DNA of 32,356 bases from Paenibacillus aestuarii (lineage in GTDB: Bacteria > Bacillota > Bacilli > Paenibacillales > NBRC-103111), in contig NZ_JAQFVF010000075.1 in assembly GCF_027789125.1 (NCBI RefSeq), forward strand, positions 1 to 32,356, read 5' to 3'. The notes beneath the pieces are model-generated. The model was given only the letters and a program-made list of their open reading frames with translations, did not search any database and was not told where the DNA came from. Every line of letters starts with the position of its first letter. Position 1 is the stretch's first letter. Below are positions 1 to 7,067 of the stretch, in pieces. A program made the translations under genes and the position numbers.

Positions 1-752
1 GGCTTGCCAACGCCGAAGCTCTTGACGATTTTCTTCAGCGTATCCGCATCGAAATCATCCATCGCATACATCTCCACCGTAAATCCCTTGTCCTCCCAGA
101 TAACAATTCCATTTGCAAAATACAGCTTGGTCCCATCGATCATTTCAGTTTTCACTTCGCCAGTCGTTTCAATTCCGTTCTTGCCGCCTTGCGAAATCAA
201 GAAATTCACGGATTTTTCGCCTTGCGCGTATTGCACCTCTACCATCGTCTTACCGTGAATGACGGTGTTGACATACTTGAAGTCAGCCATCCAGGATGGA
301 GCCGGAAAATTCATTCCCACGGCGGTACGGGCTTCGTCCACGGTCATCGTCGGCCGCGTCGGCAGCTCCACTCTATCGGTTTCGGACCCTTCCTTCTGGG
401 CGGAGGCATTTTTGGCAGACGCCGGAAGCTCCTTATCGACTTGAACGATGTCCATATTGCCTACATGAAACTTCGCCAAGATCGATTGCATCATACCTTG
501 GGCGTAGGAGGTTGTAGACAGCACTCCGCCAATCAGCACTACACCAAGTACAGCCACAGTAGCCGTTTTCCATGTTCTATTCATCGTTGTTATCCCGTCC
601 CTCATCGTATTTTTCTGTGAAATGGTTTGCGTCTCGATCTTATGTACCAGACGCCTGTGAATCCGCTCTTTCGCCAATGGATTATCAAGCTTTGTATTTT
701 CAAGCAAATCGATCACATCCTCAAATGGTTTGAGGTCTTGTTTATTATTCAT
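1..752 (-). CDS. Membrane-anchored DUF4367-like protein, partner of the ECF sigma factor (partial)
   Basis: The reading frame is open from an ATG at 752 to the window edge, so the C-terminus is missing. Residues 1-60 are hydrophilic, residues 62-84 form one membrane segment, and the rest would lie outside the cell, giving the topology of an anti-sigma or sigma-associated sensor. The outer part (about residue 130 onward, with the motifs SVNFLISQGG and DGTKLYFANG) resembles DUF4367 and lipoprotein-sorting-like domains found next to sigma genes in Paenibacillus. The start overlaps the end of the sigma gene by 8 nt, which implies translational coupling. I infer that it binds and restrains the sigma factor, but no zinc-finger anti-sigma motif is visible, so an effector role under sigma control is also possible. 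Confidence 0.75.
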   Translation of the reverse strand, partial: MNNKQDLKPFEDVIDLLENTKLDNPLAKERIHRRLVHKIETQTISQKNTMRDGITTMNRTWKTATVAVLGVVLIGGVLSTTSYAQGMMQSILAKFHVGNMDIVQVDKELPASAKNASAQKEGSETDRVELPTRPTMTVDEARTAVGMNFPAPSWMADFKYVNTVIHGKTMVEVQYAQGEKSVNFLISQGGKNGIETTGEVKTEMIDGTKLYFANGIVIWEDKGFTVEMYAMDDFDADTLKKIVKSFGVGK

Positions 753-1332
753 CCATCAACCCCCCTGTCCCCAAAAATTTATGCAGCTTCTTCAAGCTCC
801 TGTAGACAATGACACCGATCTGGGATTCACTTACTCCCATGAGTGCCGCAATCTCCGAGTTTTTGAGACCGGCGGCAAACTTCATAGCGATGATGTTGCG
901 TTCCTTGTCGCGCAACTTGGCAAACGCTTGAAACAGCGCCTGATGGTCGTCAACCTGGATGGCTAGCTCCTCGGGAGAAGGCTTCGGCCAGATCAACTCG
1001 GTAATCGAATCCAAGGAAAAATGAAATCTCTTTTTCCGGGCGCGAAAGTAATCGGTGACGGCATTCCGTACTATGGCGAACAACCACACCTCGAATACGG
1101 CTTTTTCCTCGGAGAAGCTGCCATAATTGACAATCACCCGTTCAAACACTTGGCTGCAAACATCCTCCGCCTCATACTGATTCTGAATCCGGTAATAAAT
1201 ATACTTGTACACGCGGTTAAAGTACTGTTCATAGATCCGGGAAAATTGTTCGGTTGACAGAACCTCTCCGGCAGCACGGAGCTTGTCCGTTCGCTCCCTG
1301 AATATGTCCTTGTTTACTCGGACGCTCTCCAT
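745..1332 (-). CDS. ECF-family RNA polymerase sigma factor
   Basis: A 195-aa protein of normal ECF (sigma-70 group IV) length. Region 2 (about residues 25-95) contains the QYEAEDVCSQVF core and the FEVWLFAIVRNAVTDYFR promoter-melting helix. Region 4 (about residues 130-185) has the helix-turn-helix LKNSEIAALMGVSESQIGV for -35 recognition. The start is the ATG preceded by GGAAGGAGG at 7 nt. The stop codon overlaps the start of the downstream membrane protein, so the two form one operon. By family it directs RNA polymerase to a small envelope-stress regulon and is held inactive by the membrane partner. The autoregulated promoter typical of this class could not be identified with confidence upstream. 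Confidence 0.93.
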   Translation of the reverse strand: MESVRVNKDIFRERTDKLRAAGEVLSTEQFSRIYEQYFNRVYKYIYYRIQNQYEAEDVCSQVFERVIVNYGSFSEEKAVFEVWLFAIVRNAVTDYFRARKKRFHFSLDSITELIWPKPSPEELAIQVDDHQALFQAFAKLRDKERNIIAMKFAAGLKNSEIAALMGVSESQIGVIVYRSLKKLHKFLGTGGLMDE

Positions 1333-1460
1333 TCGCTTTCCTCCTTCCTATGCTTCTATTTCATCCAAGCAAGCCGGTTACGTATGTTAATACGCCGCTT
1401 AATGAAATCCATTAACAAGCAGCGGTCGTTTTTTTCTTCAAGTCACTATTATAGAGCATG

Positions 1461-1500
1461 AAAAAAAATGCGGGCACCAGCAATCGCTGGAAACCCGCAT
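1461..1500 (-). terminator. Rho-independent terminator (minus strand)
   Basis: On the minus strand a stem ATGCGGG/CCCGCAT with an inner stem CCAGC/GCTGG is followed by eight T residues. It lies downstream of the gene remnant at 1535-1648 and so probably ended that lost transcript. Confidence 0.8.
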
Positions 1501-1534
1501 CCACTATTACGGCGTTAATTCGTTTTTCACGGAT

Positions 1535-1648
1535 TCAAGATTTGATCCACATACCGCTGGCTATGTCGGCCCTCAGGGCACTCACCAGTTGCTGAAAGCT
1601 GCCCATGTAGGTGGTGTTGCCTTCGACTGGTCCGATTCCCGCGATCGT
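1535..1648 (-). pseudogene. 3' remnant of an unrecognised gene
   Basis: A minus-strand frame of about 37 codons (motifs TIAGIGPVEGNTTYMGSF and LVSALRADIASG) ends in TGA just before the terminator at 1461-1500. A stop codon lies immediately upstream at 1649 and there is no start or ribosome site, so this looks like the tail of a broken gene. I do not recognise the family. The rest of the 1333-1832 gap holds no other convincing coding sequence. Confidence 0.35.
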
Positions 1649-1832
1649 TCAGCATCTTTTTGCCGTTACAGTCAGCTTGGGTAGGTCTATCATAAGGGTA
1701 TTGTACTATCCCATATTGTAATTATCCTGCCCGTTACTTCAACGAAAACGGCAGCCAGCATCCGATCGTTGTGCCGCCTACCGTCATAACTGATTGAACT
1801 ATCCATTCCTCGTTAGTTCAATCCCATATCGG

Positions 1833-2459
1833 TTAGTTAGCGATTTCTTTTAGGATTTGATGTGCGTACGACTCCCAATCGGCACCATCAGTGTTTATCT
1901 CCAAGGTCGGGATTAATGATAGTCTCGCCAACAATCGCAACTTTTCTTGTTCCGCTTGAAACTTAAGACATGCTTCCGTTGTATTGGGATGATTCTTCAT
2001 TATGTACTCTTTCCAGGCTTCTCCTCGACTTTCAACAAATCTGGACTCTACGACAGCTGGAGATAATGTTAAGAGTGCACAGTGAGCATTCAATTTTAAT
2101 AATCATTGTTCCAACTTTTCAATACCTAAAAAATCATCAAATGCACCTCGATGATTTAAGTGAAACCTCTCCAAGATGAAAAAAATACCTTTGGTTGATT
2201 TCGTTTGACCAAGAGAATTAATCCAGTCATTTTGTTGTTCAAGATAATCAATATGACGTTTTAAGAGATCGATGTGCTCATCCCTACTCATCGACTTTAA
2301 AACTCCGTGGTGTGAATGCAAAACTTGCGAATAGTGCTCACTAATTGCAATAACAGTTCTTTGGGCACTAGATAGTTGACTATGTATTTTTTTTATCGCT
2401 GCAAACACAGAAGTTTTTCCTGCTGTAGACAACCCTTCGATGATTACCCCCTGAATCAT
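1833..2459 (-). pseudogene. P-loop nucleotide-kinase-like protein interrupted by an in-frame TGA
   Basis: The first part (2103-2459, 118 aa) starts at an ATG with GAGGTG 5 nt upstream and carries a Walker A motif GLSTAGKTS near residue 9, as in dTMP-kinase-like and other small P-loop kinases. TGA at 2103-2105 then stops the frame, but the same frame continues with LLKLNAHCALLTLSPAVVESRF and runs 86 more codons to 1833. Read through, it gives about 208 aa, normal for a small kinase. A second product could start at TTG 2093, but no ribosome site supports it. This is best read as a recent nonsense mutation (for example TGG to TGA). Selenocysteine is unlikely because no motif context supports it. 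Confidence 0.8.
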
Positions 2460-2622
2460 AAATCACCTCATTATATTTGTTGTGCTGAGACTACCGATAA
2501 TAATTTGTTGATCAGTTACTATTTTATCATTTTTATTACCAATGATTGGAACTATCCTGCCCGTTAGCCTTAATAAAAATGTTTAAATGAAAATCCATTG
2601 GTTCACGATTACATCCTAATAC

Positions 2623-2646
2623 AAAAAAGCACCTCTAAAGGTGCTA
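2623..2646 (-). terminator. Rho-independent terminator
   Basis: AGCACCTTTAGAGGTGCT on the minus strand followed by six T residues. It overlaps the stop of the 55-aa gene at 2644-2811. Confidence 0.85.
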
Positions 2647-2811
2647 TCTCCTGGAAATCAAATAAAAGCGAATACCGCCATTTTCGACTTTTGGTATTGG
2701 TCCATTTAGTGAATATAAAACAAATCCTTCTCTTGTCCTGTCTACTAATAACATTTGAATCTCATGTTTTGATCTGCCAGTGACATCTACGTATAAAGCG
2801 TTTTCTGTCAT
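2644..2811 (-). CDS. Small hypothetical protein, 55 aa
   Basis: The ATG at 2811 follows a GAGGTGATG ribosome site, and the frame runs to TAG at 2644 just inside a strong terminator. The signals before and after support a real mini-gene. The product (starts MTENALYVDVTGRSKHEIQM, ends GGIRFYLISRR) has no membrane segment and looks like a small beta-rich soluble protein. No family is recognised. It stands as its own transcription unit between the broken kinase gene and the small membrane-protein pair. Confidence 0.65.
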   Translation of the reverse strand: MTENALYVDVTGRSKHEIQMLLVDRTREGFVLYSLNGPIPKVENGGIRFYLISRR

Positions 2812-2895
2812 TCATCATCACCTCGACATACATTATCCAATATACGAACAAGCATGTCACATCAAATATTGATAAAGATTCTAGGTAACAAAGAA

Positions 2896-2920
2896 ATAAA
2901 AAAGAACCCTTTTAAGGTTC
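2896..2920 (-). terminator. Rho-independent terminator
   Basis: Minus-strand GAACC/GGTTC stem with a short loop followed by a T-rich tail, just after the stop of the 41-aa membrane peptide gene. Confidence 0.65.
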
Positions 2921-2933
2921 CTTTCGTTTGTTC

Positions 2934-3059
2934 TCACTCTGGATCTTTGCCCTTGGCTTTTCTTTGCAGTACGTACATAATTATCATTGGAATAATCATG
3001 ACGCAAGCCCCTATACCTACCATAAATGCAATTTCCCATATAGGATCATTTATATCCAT
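2934..3059 (-). CDS. Small membrane protein, 41 aa
   Basis: Starts at ATG 3059, inside the last codons of the 62-aa membrane protein gene, with a GGAAAG site 9-10 nt upstream, and ends at TGA 2934 before a terminator. The peptide has one hydrophobic helix (about residues 8-30, IAFMVGIGACVMIIPMIIMY) and a basic tail QRKAKGKDPE. This fits a single-pass membrane peptide translated together with its upstream neighbour. Function unknown. Confidence 0.55.
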   Translation of the reverse strand: MDINDPIWEIAFMVGIGACVMIIPMIIMYVLQRKAKGKDPE

Positions 3060-3234
3060 TGTGGACTCTTTCCATGAATAACTTGATCTTGATTAGTAAT
3101 GGAGTCACCATAGCAATTCCAACGATCAATCCTGTTAAATAGATTGAACCTGATATTTTTTCGTTCGACTCAATGAGTGCCACAGCAAGTAAACCAATGC
3201 TTAATCCAGTAATTCTGGATTTCAAAAAGTTCAT
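3046..3234 (-). CDS. Small two-helix membrane protein, 62 aa
   Basis: The product has two hydrophobic segments (about residues 8-24 and 31-49) separated by the polar ESNEKISGS turn, then a basic C-terminus. The ribosome site GGGGCGAG lies 5-7 nt before ATG 3234. The gene overlaps the next membrane peptide gene by 14 nt, so they form an operon ending at the terminator at 2896-2920. The family is not recognised. The pair could be a holin-like or toxin-type membrane module, but nothing here proves that. Confidence 0.6.
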   Translation of the reverse strand: MNFLKSRITGLSIGLLAVALIESNEKISGSIYLTGLIVGIAMVTPLLIKIKLFMERVHNGYK

Positions 3235-3320
3235 TGTATCTCGCCCCTATAGTTAGTTCAAACTATAGGATTCCCAACAATTATCATCGAAATTCTTCTC
3301 CATTTATCTCGAACTCGGTA

Positions 3321-3478
3321 TTAAGCGGCCTGCATCTGATCTCTGATCGTTTCTCGCTGATCCGCGAACTCAGGATCATTCACGCTTGGCTTCATGTGGA
3401 TCTTTGATTATTTCTAAACCACCTGCCGCTGCTTGTTGTGGTAAGCCTGCTTGCTGAAAATTGATCGAGTCTTTAACC
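3321..3478 (-). pseudogene. Frameshifted remnant of an unrecognised gene
   Basis: One frame reads SINFQQAGLPQQAAAG, continues GLEIIKDPHEAKRE and stops. Shifted by one base it continues as NDPEFADQRETIRDQMQAA before TAA at 3321. The coherent, charged and glutamine-rich C-terminus split over two frames argues for a decayed gene. The 5' part is missing beyond 3480, where the first site array begins. Confidence 0.45.
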
Positions 3479-3492
3479 TGTCTAGAAGTCGG

Positions 3493-3648
3493 TGTCTAGA
3501 ATGTAGGGAGATTTGTGTCACAGGACTACAAAGTAGGGAAATTTGTGCATTTTTCTATCACATAAATTCACCTACATAAAAAAATAAAAGCTTGATTCCT
3601 CAAGCTTTTTCGCTCTGGTTTATGTAGGCACATTTGTGTCATTGGACA
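3493..3648. mobile_element. Compact site-array element, family A (copy 1)
   Basis: Four copies of a 20-bp site resembling ATGTAGGNACATTTGTGTCA lie at 3501-3520 (direct), 3531-3550 (direct), 3558-3577 (inverted) and 3622-3641 (direct), with a terminator-like hairpin (AAAAGCTTG/CAAGCTTTTT) between the third and fourth. The edges read TGTC...GGACA. The copy at 24303-24455 has the same sites in the same order and spacing. It has no coding capacity, so it is probably a non-autonomous element or the fused ends of one. No target duplication was found. Confidence 0.6.
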
Positions 3649-3717
3649 CCCGTCAGTTAGATCATACAGAAACTAAAGTGATTAAGAATACATAGCCATC
3701 CATATCTTATCGCGATC

Positions 3718-3938
3718 CATCGGGAATGTCATAATGTTCTTGTCAAAATCGGGAATGTCCTCAAGTTCTTGTCATCTGACTTTGACAAGAACTTGAGGAC
3801 ATAAAAAGAAAAAGTCGCATTACATGCGTCTTTTAATGTAACCACGTTCTTGTCACCCGACATTTCCCTCCTCCTATATTTGTCGGATGACAAGAACTTG
3901 ATGTCATAAATGACAAGAACTTTATCCCATTCCCGACA
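3718..3938. mobile_element. Compact site-array element, family B
   Basis: Six copies of a site resembling ATGTCCTCAAGTTCTTGTCA lie at 3726-3745 and 3755-3774 (direct), 3783-3802 (inverted), 3836-3855 (direct), and 3888-3907 and 3911-3930 (inverted). A hairpin with CGCAT/ATGCG stem lies at about 3810-3833. The outer ends form an inverted repeat starting TCGGGAATG, and the right end reads TGTCGGG inward. The first four sites have the same order and nearly the same spacing as family A, although the site sequence is unrelated. No gene is inside and no clear target duplication was found. Confidence 0.55.
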
Positions 3939-3975
3939 AAAACCCATCGCCATTATTTTGACGATGGGTTTTTGC
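3939..3975. terminator. Bidirectional terminator-like hairpin
   Basis: AAAACCCATCG pairs with CGATGGGTTTT, with A and T runs on both sides. It abuts the right end of the family B site array. Confidence 0.75.
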
Positions 3976-3992
3976 TTTTTGGTTTTTGTGGC

Positions 3993-4103
3993 TTAAATAG
4001 TTAATTTTCTAACATATTTATCAACGTAATCACGAATTGATTTATTTTCTGCTGGCACATCAATTTGCTTTGTGTCCAGACAATCGATTTGCTCGTATTT
4101 CAC
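3993..4103 (-). pseudogene. Short coding-like fragment, 36 codons
   Basis: From GTG 4103 the minus strand reads VKYEQIDCLDTKQIDVPAEN, then KSIRDYVDKYVRKLTI and a stop. The composition is protein-like, but there is no ribosome site, and the frame stays open a little further upstream without a start. It is probably the 3' end of a lost gene. Confidence 0.35.
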
Positions 4104-4134
4104 AACGTGTAATATTATTATTAAAAATAGACTC

Positions 4135-4225
4135 AAAAGGCGGTAATACTCTTGCGTATGGCTCCGACCTACACGGGGGCTTGACCCTCCCCTTCCACAC
4201 TCGGACTTTCACCGGGCTAGAAGAT
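4135..4225. other. GC-rich structured non-coding segment
   Basis: A short GC-rich stretch within AT-rich surroundings contains several possible stems, including CTAGAAG/CTTCTAG around ATGGGGG at about 4209-4228 and the GGGGGC/GCCCCC-type pairing around 4176 and 4212. It is not protein-like in any frame. It could be the end of a group II intron or of an IS200/IS605 element, but neither could be confirmed. Confidence 0.3.
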
Positions 4226-4310
4226 GGGGGCTTCTAGGCGCGCCAGTAACAAAAAACACTCACTTCAATCGCAATTGGCGAAATGAAGTGAGCGGCTTTT
4301 GCTCAAGTTT

Positions 4311-4799
4311 TTACCGGACGTGCTCTGATACGGCCTCTAGCAGCCATTGATAAGCGCGTTCAAAATAATCAGGGTCCTCAACACACTCATGAAAAGAAGT
4401 CATACAGGAACCTAAAATTTCATCTGCTAACTCTTTTTTTCGAGAAGCAAGCATCTTCAACAGTTCAAAGTCTTCAATCCCCGCCCTCATCGCTTCCAAG
4501 CGTACGCTTCCCCAGGGGCCTTCCGTTCCGGGGTATGCGATATGCGTATCTCCAGGAGGAAGTCTCGATGCGCTTAGATCCGTCAATACAGGGGATGCAT
4601 GCTCGAACGGGTCCTGATCTCGGATGTAGTAATTGAACCCCCAGTGAAGAAAGCCTTCCAGATTATACTTGTAGTTTCCCCAGTGCAGGTAACGCGTTCT
4701 AATCAGAGGCATATCCAACAACCGGTTCATATAGAATCCCCCGGGAAAGCAGCATGTATAGAACCATAATCGGTCCCCGAAACGGAATTGCCTTAATTC
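4311..4799 (-). pseudogene. C-terminal part of a DUF4091 glycoside-hydrolase-like protein
   Basis: The frame is open from about 4799 with LWFYTCCFPGGFYMNRLLD, LHWGNYKYNLEGFLHWGFNY and GPWGSVRLEAMRAGIEDFE, the conserved end of DUF4091 proteins (usually about 550 aa). Only about 160 codons remain, and a TAA precedes them, so the N-terminal two thirds are gone. It lies 11 nt downstream of, and on the same strand as, an aldo/keto reductase fragment that has lost its C-terminus. One deletion that joined two neighbouring sugar-metabolism genes explains both. Confidence 0.8.
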
Positions 4800-4810
4800 T
4801 TAAATAGGGA

Positions 4811-5143
4811 TTATTTTAATGTCATTTTATCTCCACCGAGCAAATAATCTCCGCTGCGGTTAAAGAGGTCATTTTTTAATGCTCCAAACTTTAGCGATAA
4901 AAAATAGTCATCCCTTTTGTATCCCTTCAGCGCATCCGCGATGACCATCTCGCTTCGGCCTGCACCGTAAAAATCCGCCGTGTTGAGATGATTTATTCCA
5001 CTATCGAAAGCGGCATGAATGGCGGCAATGCAAGCACTTTTGACAGCCTCATTGACATTTGACATATGACCGCAGCCAAGACCGATTCTAGATAGCTCCA
5101 GACCGTTTCGTTGGTCCTTCATTATGAGGAGTACCGCTTCCAC
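4811..5143 (-). pseudogene. N-terminal part of an aldo/keto reductase
   Basis: The fragment holds the first strands and helices of the TIM barrel: LELSRIGLGCGHMS, then AAFDSGINHLNTADFYGAG with the catalytic Asp and Tyr positions of the family, then GYKRDDYFLSLKFGAL. The frame ends after about 100 residues, where the family has about 300. The true start is probably the ATG at 5122 (MKDQRNGLELSR), since the residues before it are not typical. The lost 3' part falls at the junction with the DUF4091 fragment. Confidence 0.8.
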
Positions 5144-5241
5144 CTGCGCTTCAACGTTCTACGACTTGGTCGAGTGGCTAGGACGTTCGTATTTTCTGCT
5201 GTTTGACGCCAGGTAGAGCCATTCTGCCGCCTTGTTTAATC

Positions 5242-5288
5242 AAAAATAGCCTACTCCTCCGTCATTGTACAGAAGGGGTTAGGCTATT
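5242..5288 (-). terminator. Rho-independent terminator
   Basis: AATAGCCTA pairs with TAGGCTATT, and five T residues follow on the minus strand. It ends the transcript of the excisionase-like gene. Confidence 0.75.
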
Positions 5289-5354
5289 GTCGGCATTTTT
5301 CTCGGTTTGGGAGTTCGGGGAGACAAGCATCTGTTCGAAGTTACTACCGCATCG

Positions 5355-5582
5355 TTATGAATTTTTTAATATCTCATCTATTTCACTTTTCAATAAAAGG
5401 TACCTGTGAACACTTCTCATGATCGGAACCTTGGTTAGCGTGCTTTTGTCTACATAAGATTTCATTTGATCTTTAGATAAACCTAACAAACTCCCTGCTT
5501 CTGTAACTGTTAAAACAACCTCGTTACTTGTAGCATTAAAGGTATTCTTCACTTTTAGATTCCAATCTTCGAATTCATGCAT
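5355..5582 (-). CDS. Excisionase/MerR-type small DNA-binding protein, 75 aa
   Basis: After an acidic N-terminus comes a winged-helix DNA-binding core: VLTVTEAGSLLGLSKDQMKSY followed by RYLLLKSEIDEILKNS, which matches the excisionase (AlpA/HTH_17) pattern in which a helix-turn-helix selects the site and the wing carries a conserved residue pair. The start is the ATG at 5582 (MHEFEDW), 9 nt after GGGAGGGG. A TTG three codons earlier is too close to that site. Such proteins guide a tyrosine integrase or act as small repressors. The nearest recombinase traces here are broken, so the partner is unknown. Confidence 0.7.
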   Translation of the reverse strand: MHEFEDWNLKVKNTFNATSNEVVLTVTEAGSLLGLSKDQMKSYVDKSTLTKVPIMRSVHRYLLLKSEIDEILKNS

Positions 5583-5631
5583 AGATCTCAACCCCTCCCA
5601 TAAAGTTTATTGTGCATCCAGCCCCGTTAAG

Positions 5632-5679
5632 AAAAAGAACAGCCGCCCTCAACTCATTGAATGAAGGGCAGCTGTTCTT
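5632..5679 (-). terminator. Terminator of the cold-shock gene
   Basis: AAGAACAGCTGCCCT pairs with the matching arm ending GGGCGGCTGTTCTT, followed by a T-rich tail on the minus strand, 9 nt after the stop of the cold-shock gene. Confidence 0.85.
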
Positions 5680-5687
5680 GATTTCTC

Positions 5688-5888
5688 TTACAACTTCACA
5701 ACGTTTTCAGCTTGTGGACCGCGATTCCCTTGCACTATGTTAAATTCAACGCGTTGTCCTTCGTCCAGCGATTTGAAGCCGTCACTGACGATCGCACTGA
5801 AGTGCACAAAAACGTCACTACCGCCCTCTACTTCGATGAAACCAAAGCCCTTTTCTGCGTTAAACCATTTTACCGTGCCAGTTGCCAT
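5688..5888 (-). CDS. cspA: Cold-shock protein (CspA family)
   Basis: A 66-aa protein of standard length made of one cold-shock domain. RNP1 (KGFGFIEV) and RNP2 (VFVHF) are both intact, so it should bind single-stranded RNA and DNA and act as an RNA chaperone in the cytoplasm. The start is the ATG at 5888 (MATGTVKWFN), 7 nt after TGGAGG; an upstream in-frame extension lacks its own ribosome site. A long leader with a strong hairpin (5947-6007) precedes it, as in many cold-shock genes. The gene is monocistronic, ending in a strong terminator. The symbol is a family name, and which csp paralogue it is cannot be told. Confidence 0.95.
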   Translation of the reverse strand: MATGTVKWFNAEKGFGFIEVEGGSDVFVHFSAIVSDGFKSLDEGQRVEFNIVQGNRGPQAENVVKL

Positions 5889-5946
5889 TAAAAAACCTCC
5901 AGAATTCATAAATTAACATGCAATTTTATTCTTAACAAAAAAATTA

Positions 5947-6007
5947 AAATTCACACATTGCAAAGGTTTCATCGCACAAATGAACACCCTTTGCAATATG
6001 TGAATTT
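5947..6007 (-). promoter_or_regulatory. Long hairpin in the cold-shock gene leader
   Basis: Two 20-nt arms (beginning AAATTCACA, with ATTGCAAAGG at the loop side) pair with one mismatch around a 21-nt loop, about 60 nt upstream of the cspA start codon. The position suggests a leader RNA structure that could change with temperature. It could instead be a terminator or protein-binding palindrome in DNA. Confidence 0.5.
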
Positions 6008-6069
6008 AGGTCTCAGTTATATGATAAAGTAATTATAACACTTATTCAGAGGAAAACAAGGAATAGTAT

Positions 6070-6560
6070 TTATCAATTTAAGTTTGAAAACGTAGATAGC
6101 GATACCGCTCAATCCTGCTCTACCGGTTCGTCCAATTCGATGAACACATGAGAAAGTCCCACAATATCAATCCCTCTTGCTGCGATATCCGTCGCTACCA
6201 ACACTCGCGTTACGTCACTCTTAAAATTGCTCAATGCATTCTGTCGAGCGTTATTGGATTTGTTCCCATAAATGGTCTTAGCAGATATTCGCACTTTAGT
6301 CAGTTCACGCACAACGCGATCAGCGCCATGCTTTGTACGGTAAAAACCAATGCCGAAACAATGGATTGATCTTGTAAAAGGTAATTCAACTCGGATTAAC
6401 GAGAAGCGATTTTACCATTTTGGATATTTCCGGCGGCATCGTTATCGAAAATAAAAGAGTTTGTCTTTTGCCTGGCATTTCTGCTATGATTTTCTCCACT
6501 TCATGAAGCGGGATTTTATCCGCTCCATTTATGATTAACATGCCTAAGATGATGCGATCG
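6070..6560 (-). pseudogene. DEAD-box RNA helicase remnant
   Basis: Pieces of both RecA-like domains survive in different frames. 6386-6560 gives EKIIAEMPGKRQTLLFSITM (motif III SAT changed to SIT). 6109-6350 gives YRTKHGADRVVRELTKV, KTIYGNKSNNARQNAL and VLVATDIAARGIDIVGLSHV (motifs IV-V). A one-frame jump then gives VHRIGRTGRAGLSGIAI (motif VI). The segment between motif V and VI is deleted, frameshifts separate the pieces, and the N-terminal half with Walker A and DEAD is absent. The hypothetical gene at 6576-6884 now takes its place. Confidence 0.88.
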
Positions 6561-6575
6561 AATGCACTTTGCTCA

Positions 6576-6884
6576 TTATTTACCGGCATATTCCATAGTC
6601 GCTGTAGCCAGCATGGATTCCCAATTAGTAAAGTTTGTCTCCCTTACCACATGCCGGTCAAAAAGTTCACCAGAAATATTATTGACATCTTCATGTGTCT
6701 TTGCTTGAAAGTTGCCTTTCTCTAAAAACTCTCCAAAACTCTTAAAGCTGGAGTGCTTACTCATGAACGATTCACTAAACAACTTTTCTAAAGAAATATG
6801 ATTCGGATCTTCTTCAATCGTTTTCTGGCCTTGTAATTCCTTCAACAGCTCGTCAAATGACATAGGCTTATTATGCTTTTTCAA
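6576..6884 (-). CDS. Hypothetical protein, 102 aa
   Basis: A hydrophilic, helical protein (MSFDELLKELQGQK near the start, LFSESFMSKHSSFKSFGEFL in the middle) without a membrane segment. A TTG start at 6884 follows AAGGGGTGG, and the ATG at 6863 is an alternative. Its stop overlaps the helicase remnant. A 39-aa tail fragment ending near 6920 lies just upstream on the same strand. The family is not recognised. The clean frame and ribosome site make it a likely gene, although its left edge borders decayed sequence. Confidence 0.55.
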   Translation of the reverse strand: MKKHNKPMSFDELLKELQGQKTIEEDPNHISLEKLFSESFMSKHSSFKSFGEFLEKGNFQAKTHEDVNNISGELFDRHVVRETNFTNWESMLATATMEYAGK

Positions 6885-6919
6885 ACTACCACCCCTTGAT
6901 CTGTGTTATGGGTCCCAGC

Positions 6920-7054
6920 TTATCTTGTCGATAACGAATCCCACTCGTTTTCAAGCCACTTATCAAAGTCAGCGCCTTTATCACCTTCGTAGGTATCATA
7001 CACATCTTTTTTGGGGCCTGCTTTTACTTCCAACCTTACTATACAAGTGAAAAA
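6920..7054 (-). pseudogene. Short 3' fragment of an unrecognised gene
   Basis: A frame of about 44 codons reads VRLEVKAGPKKDVYDTYEG and then DKGADFDKWLENEWDSLSTR before TAA at 6920. It has no plausible start or ribosome site and begins right after a stop, so it looks like a gene tail cut off by rearrangement. Confidence 0.4.
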
Positions 7055-7067
7055 TTATTGTATGATA

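Noticed and set aside
2103..2105. TGA as a selenocysteine codon in the kinase gene
   Set aside because: No selenoprotein family resemblance and no recognisable SECIS-like hairpin directly after it.
3493..3648. Ordinary terminal-inverted-repeat MITE
   Set aside because: The outer site copies are in direct, not inverted, orientation and no target duplication was found, so only a site-array element is claimed.
3729..3953. 74-aa minus-strand reading frame
   Set aside because: It lies entirely within the family B site array; its sequence is explained by the repeats and it has no ribosome site.
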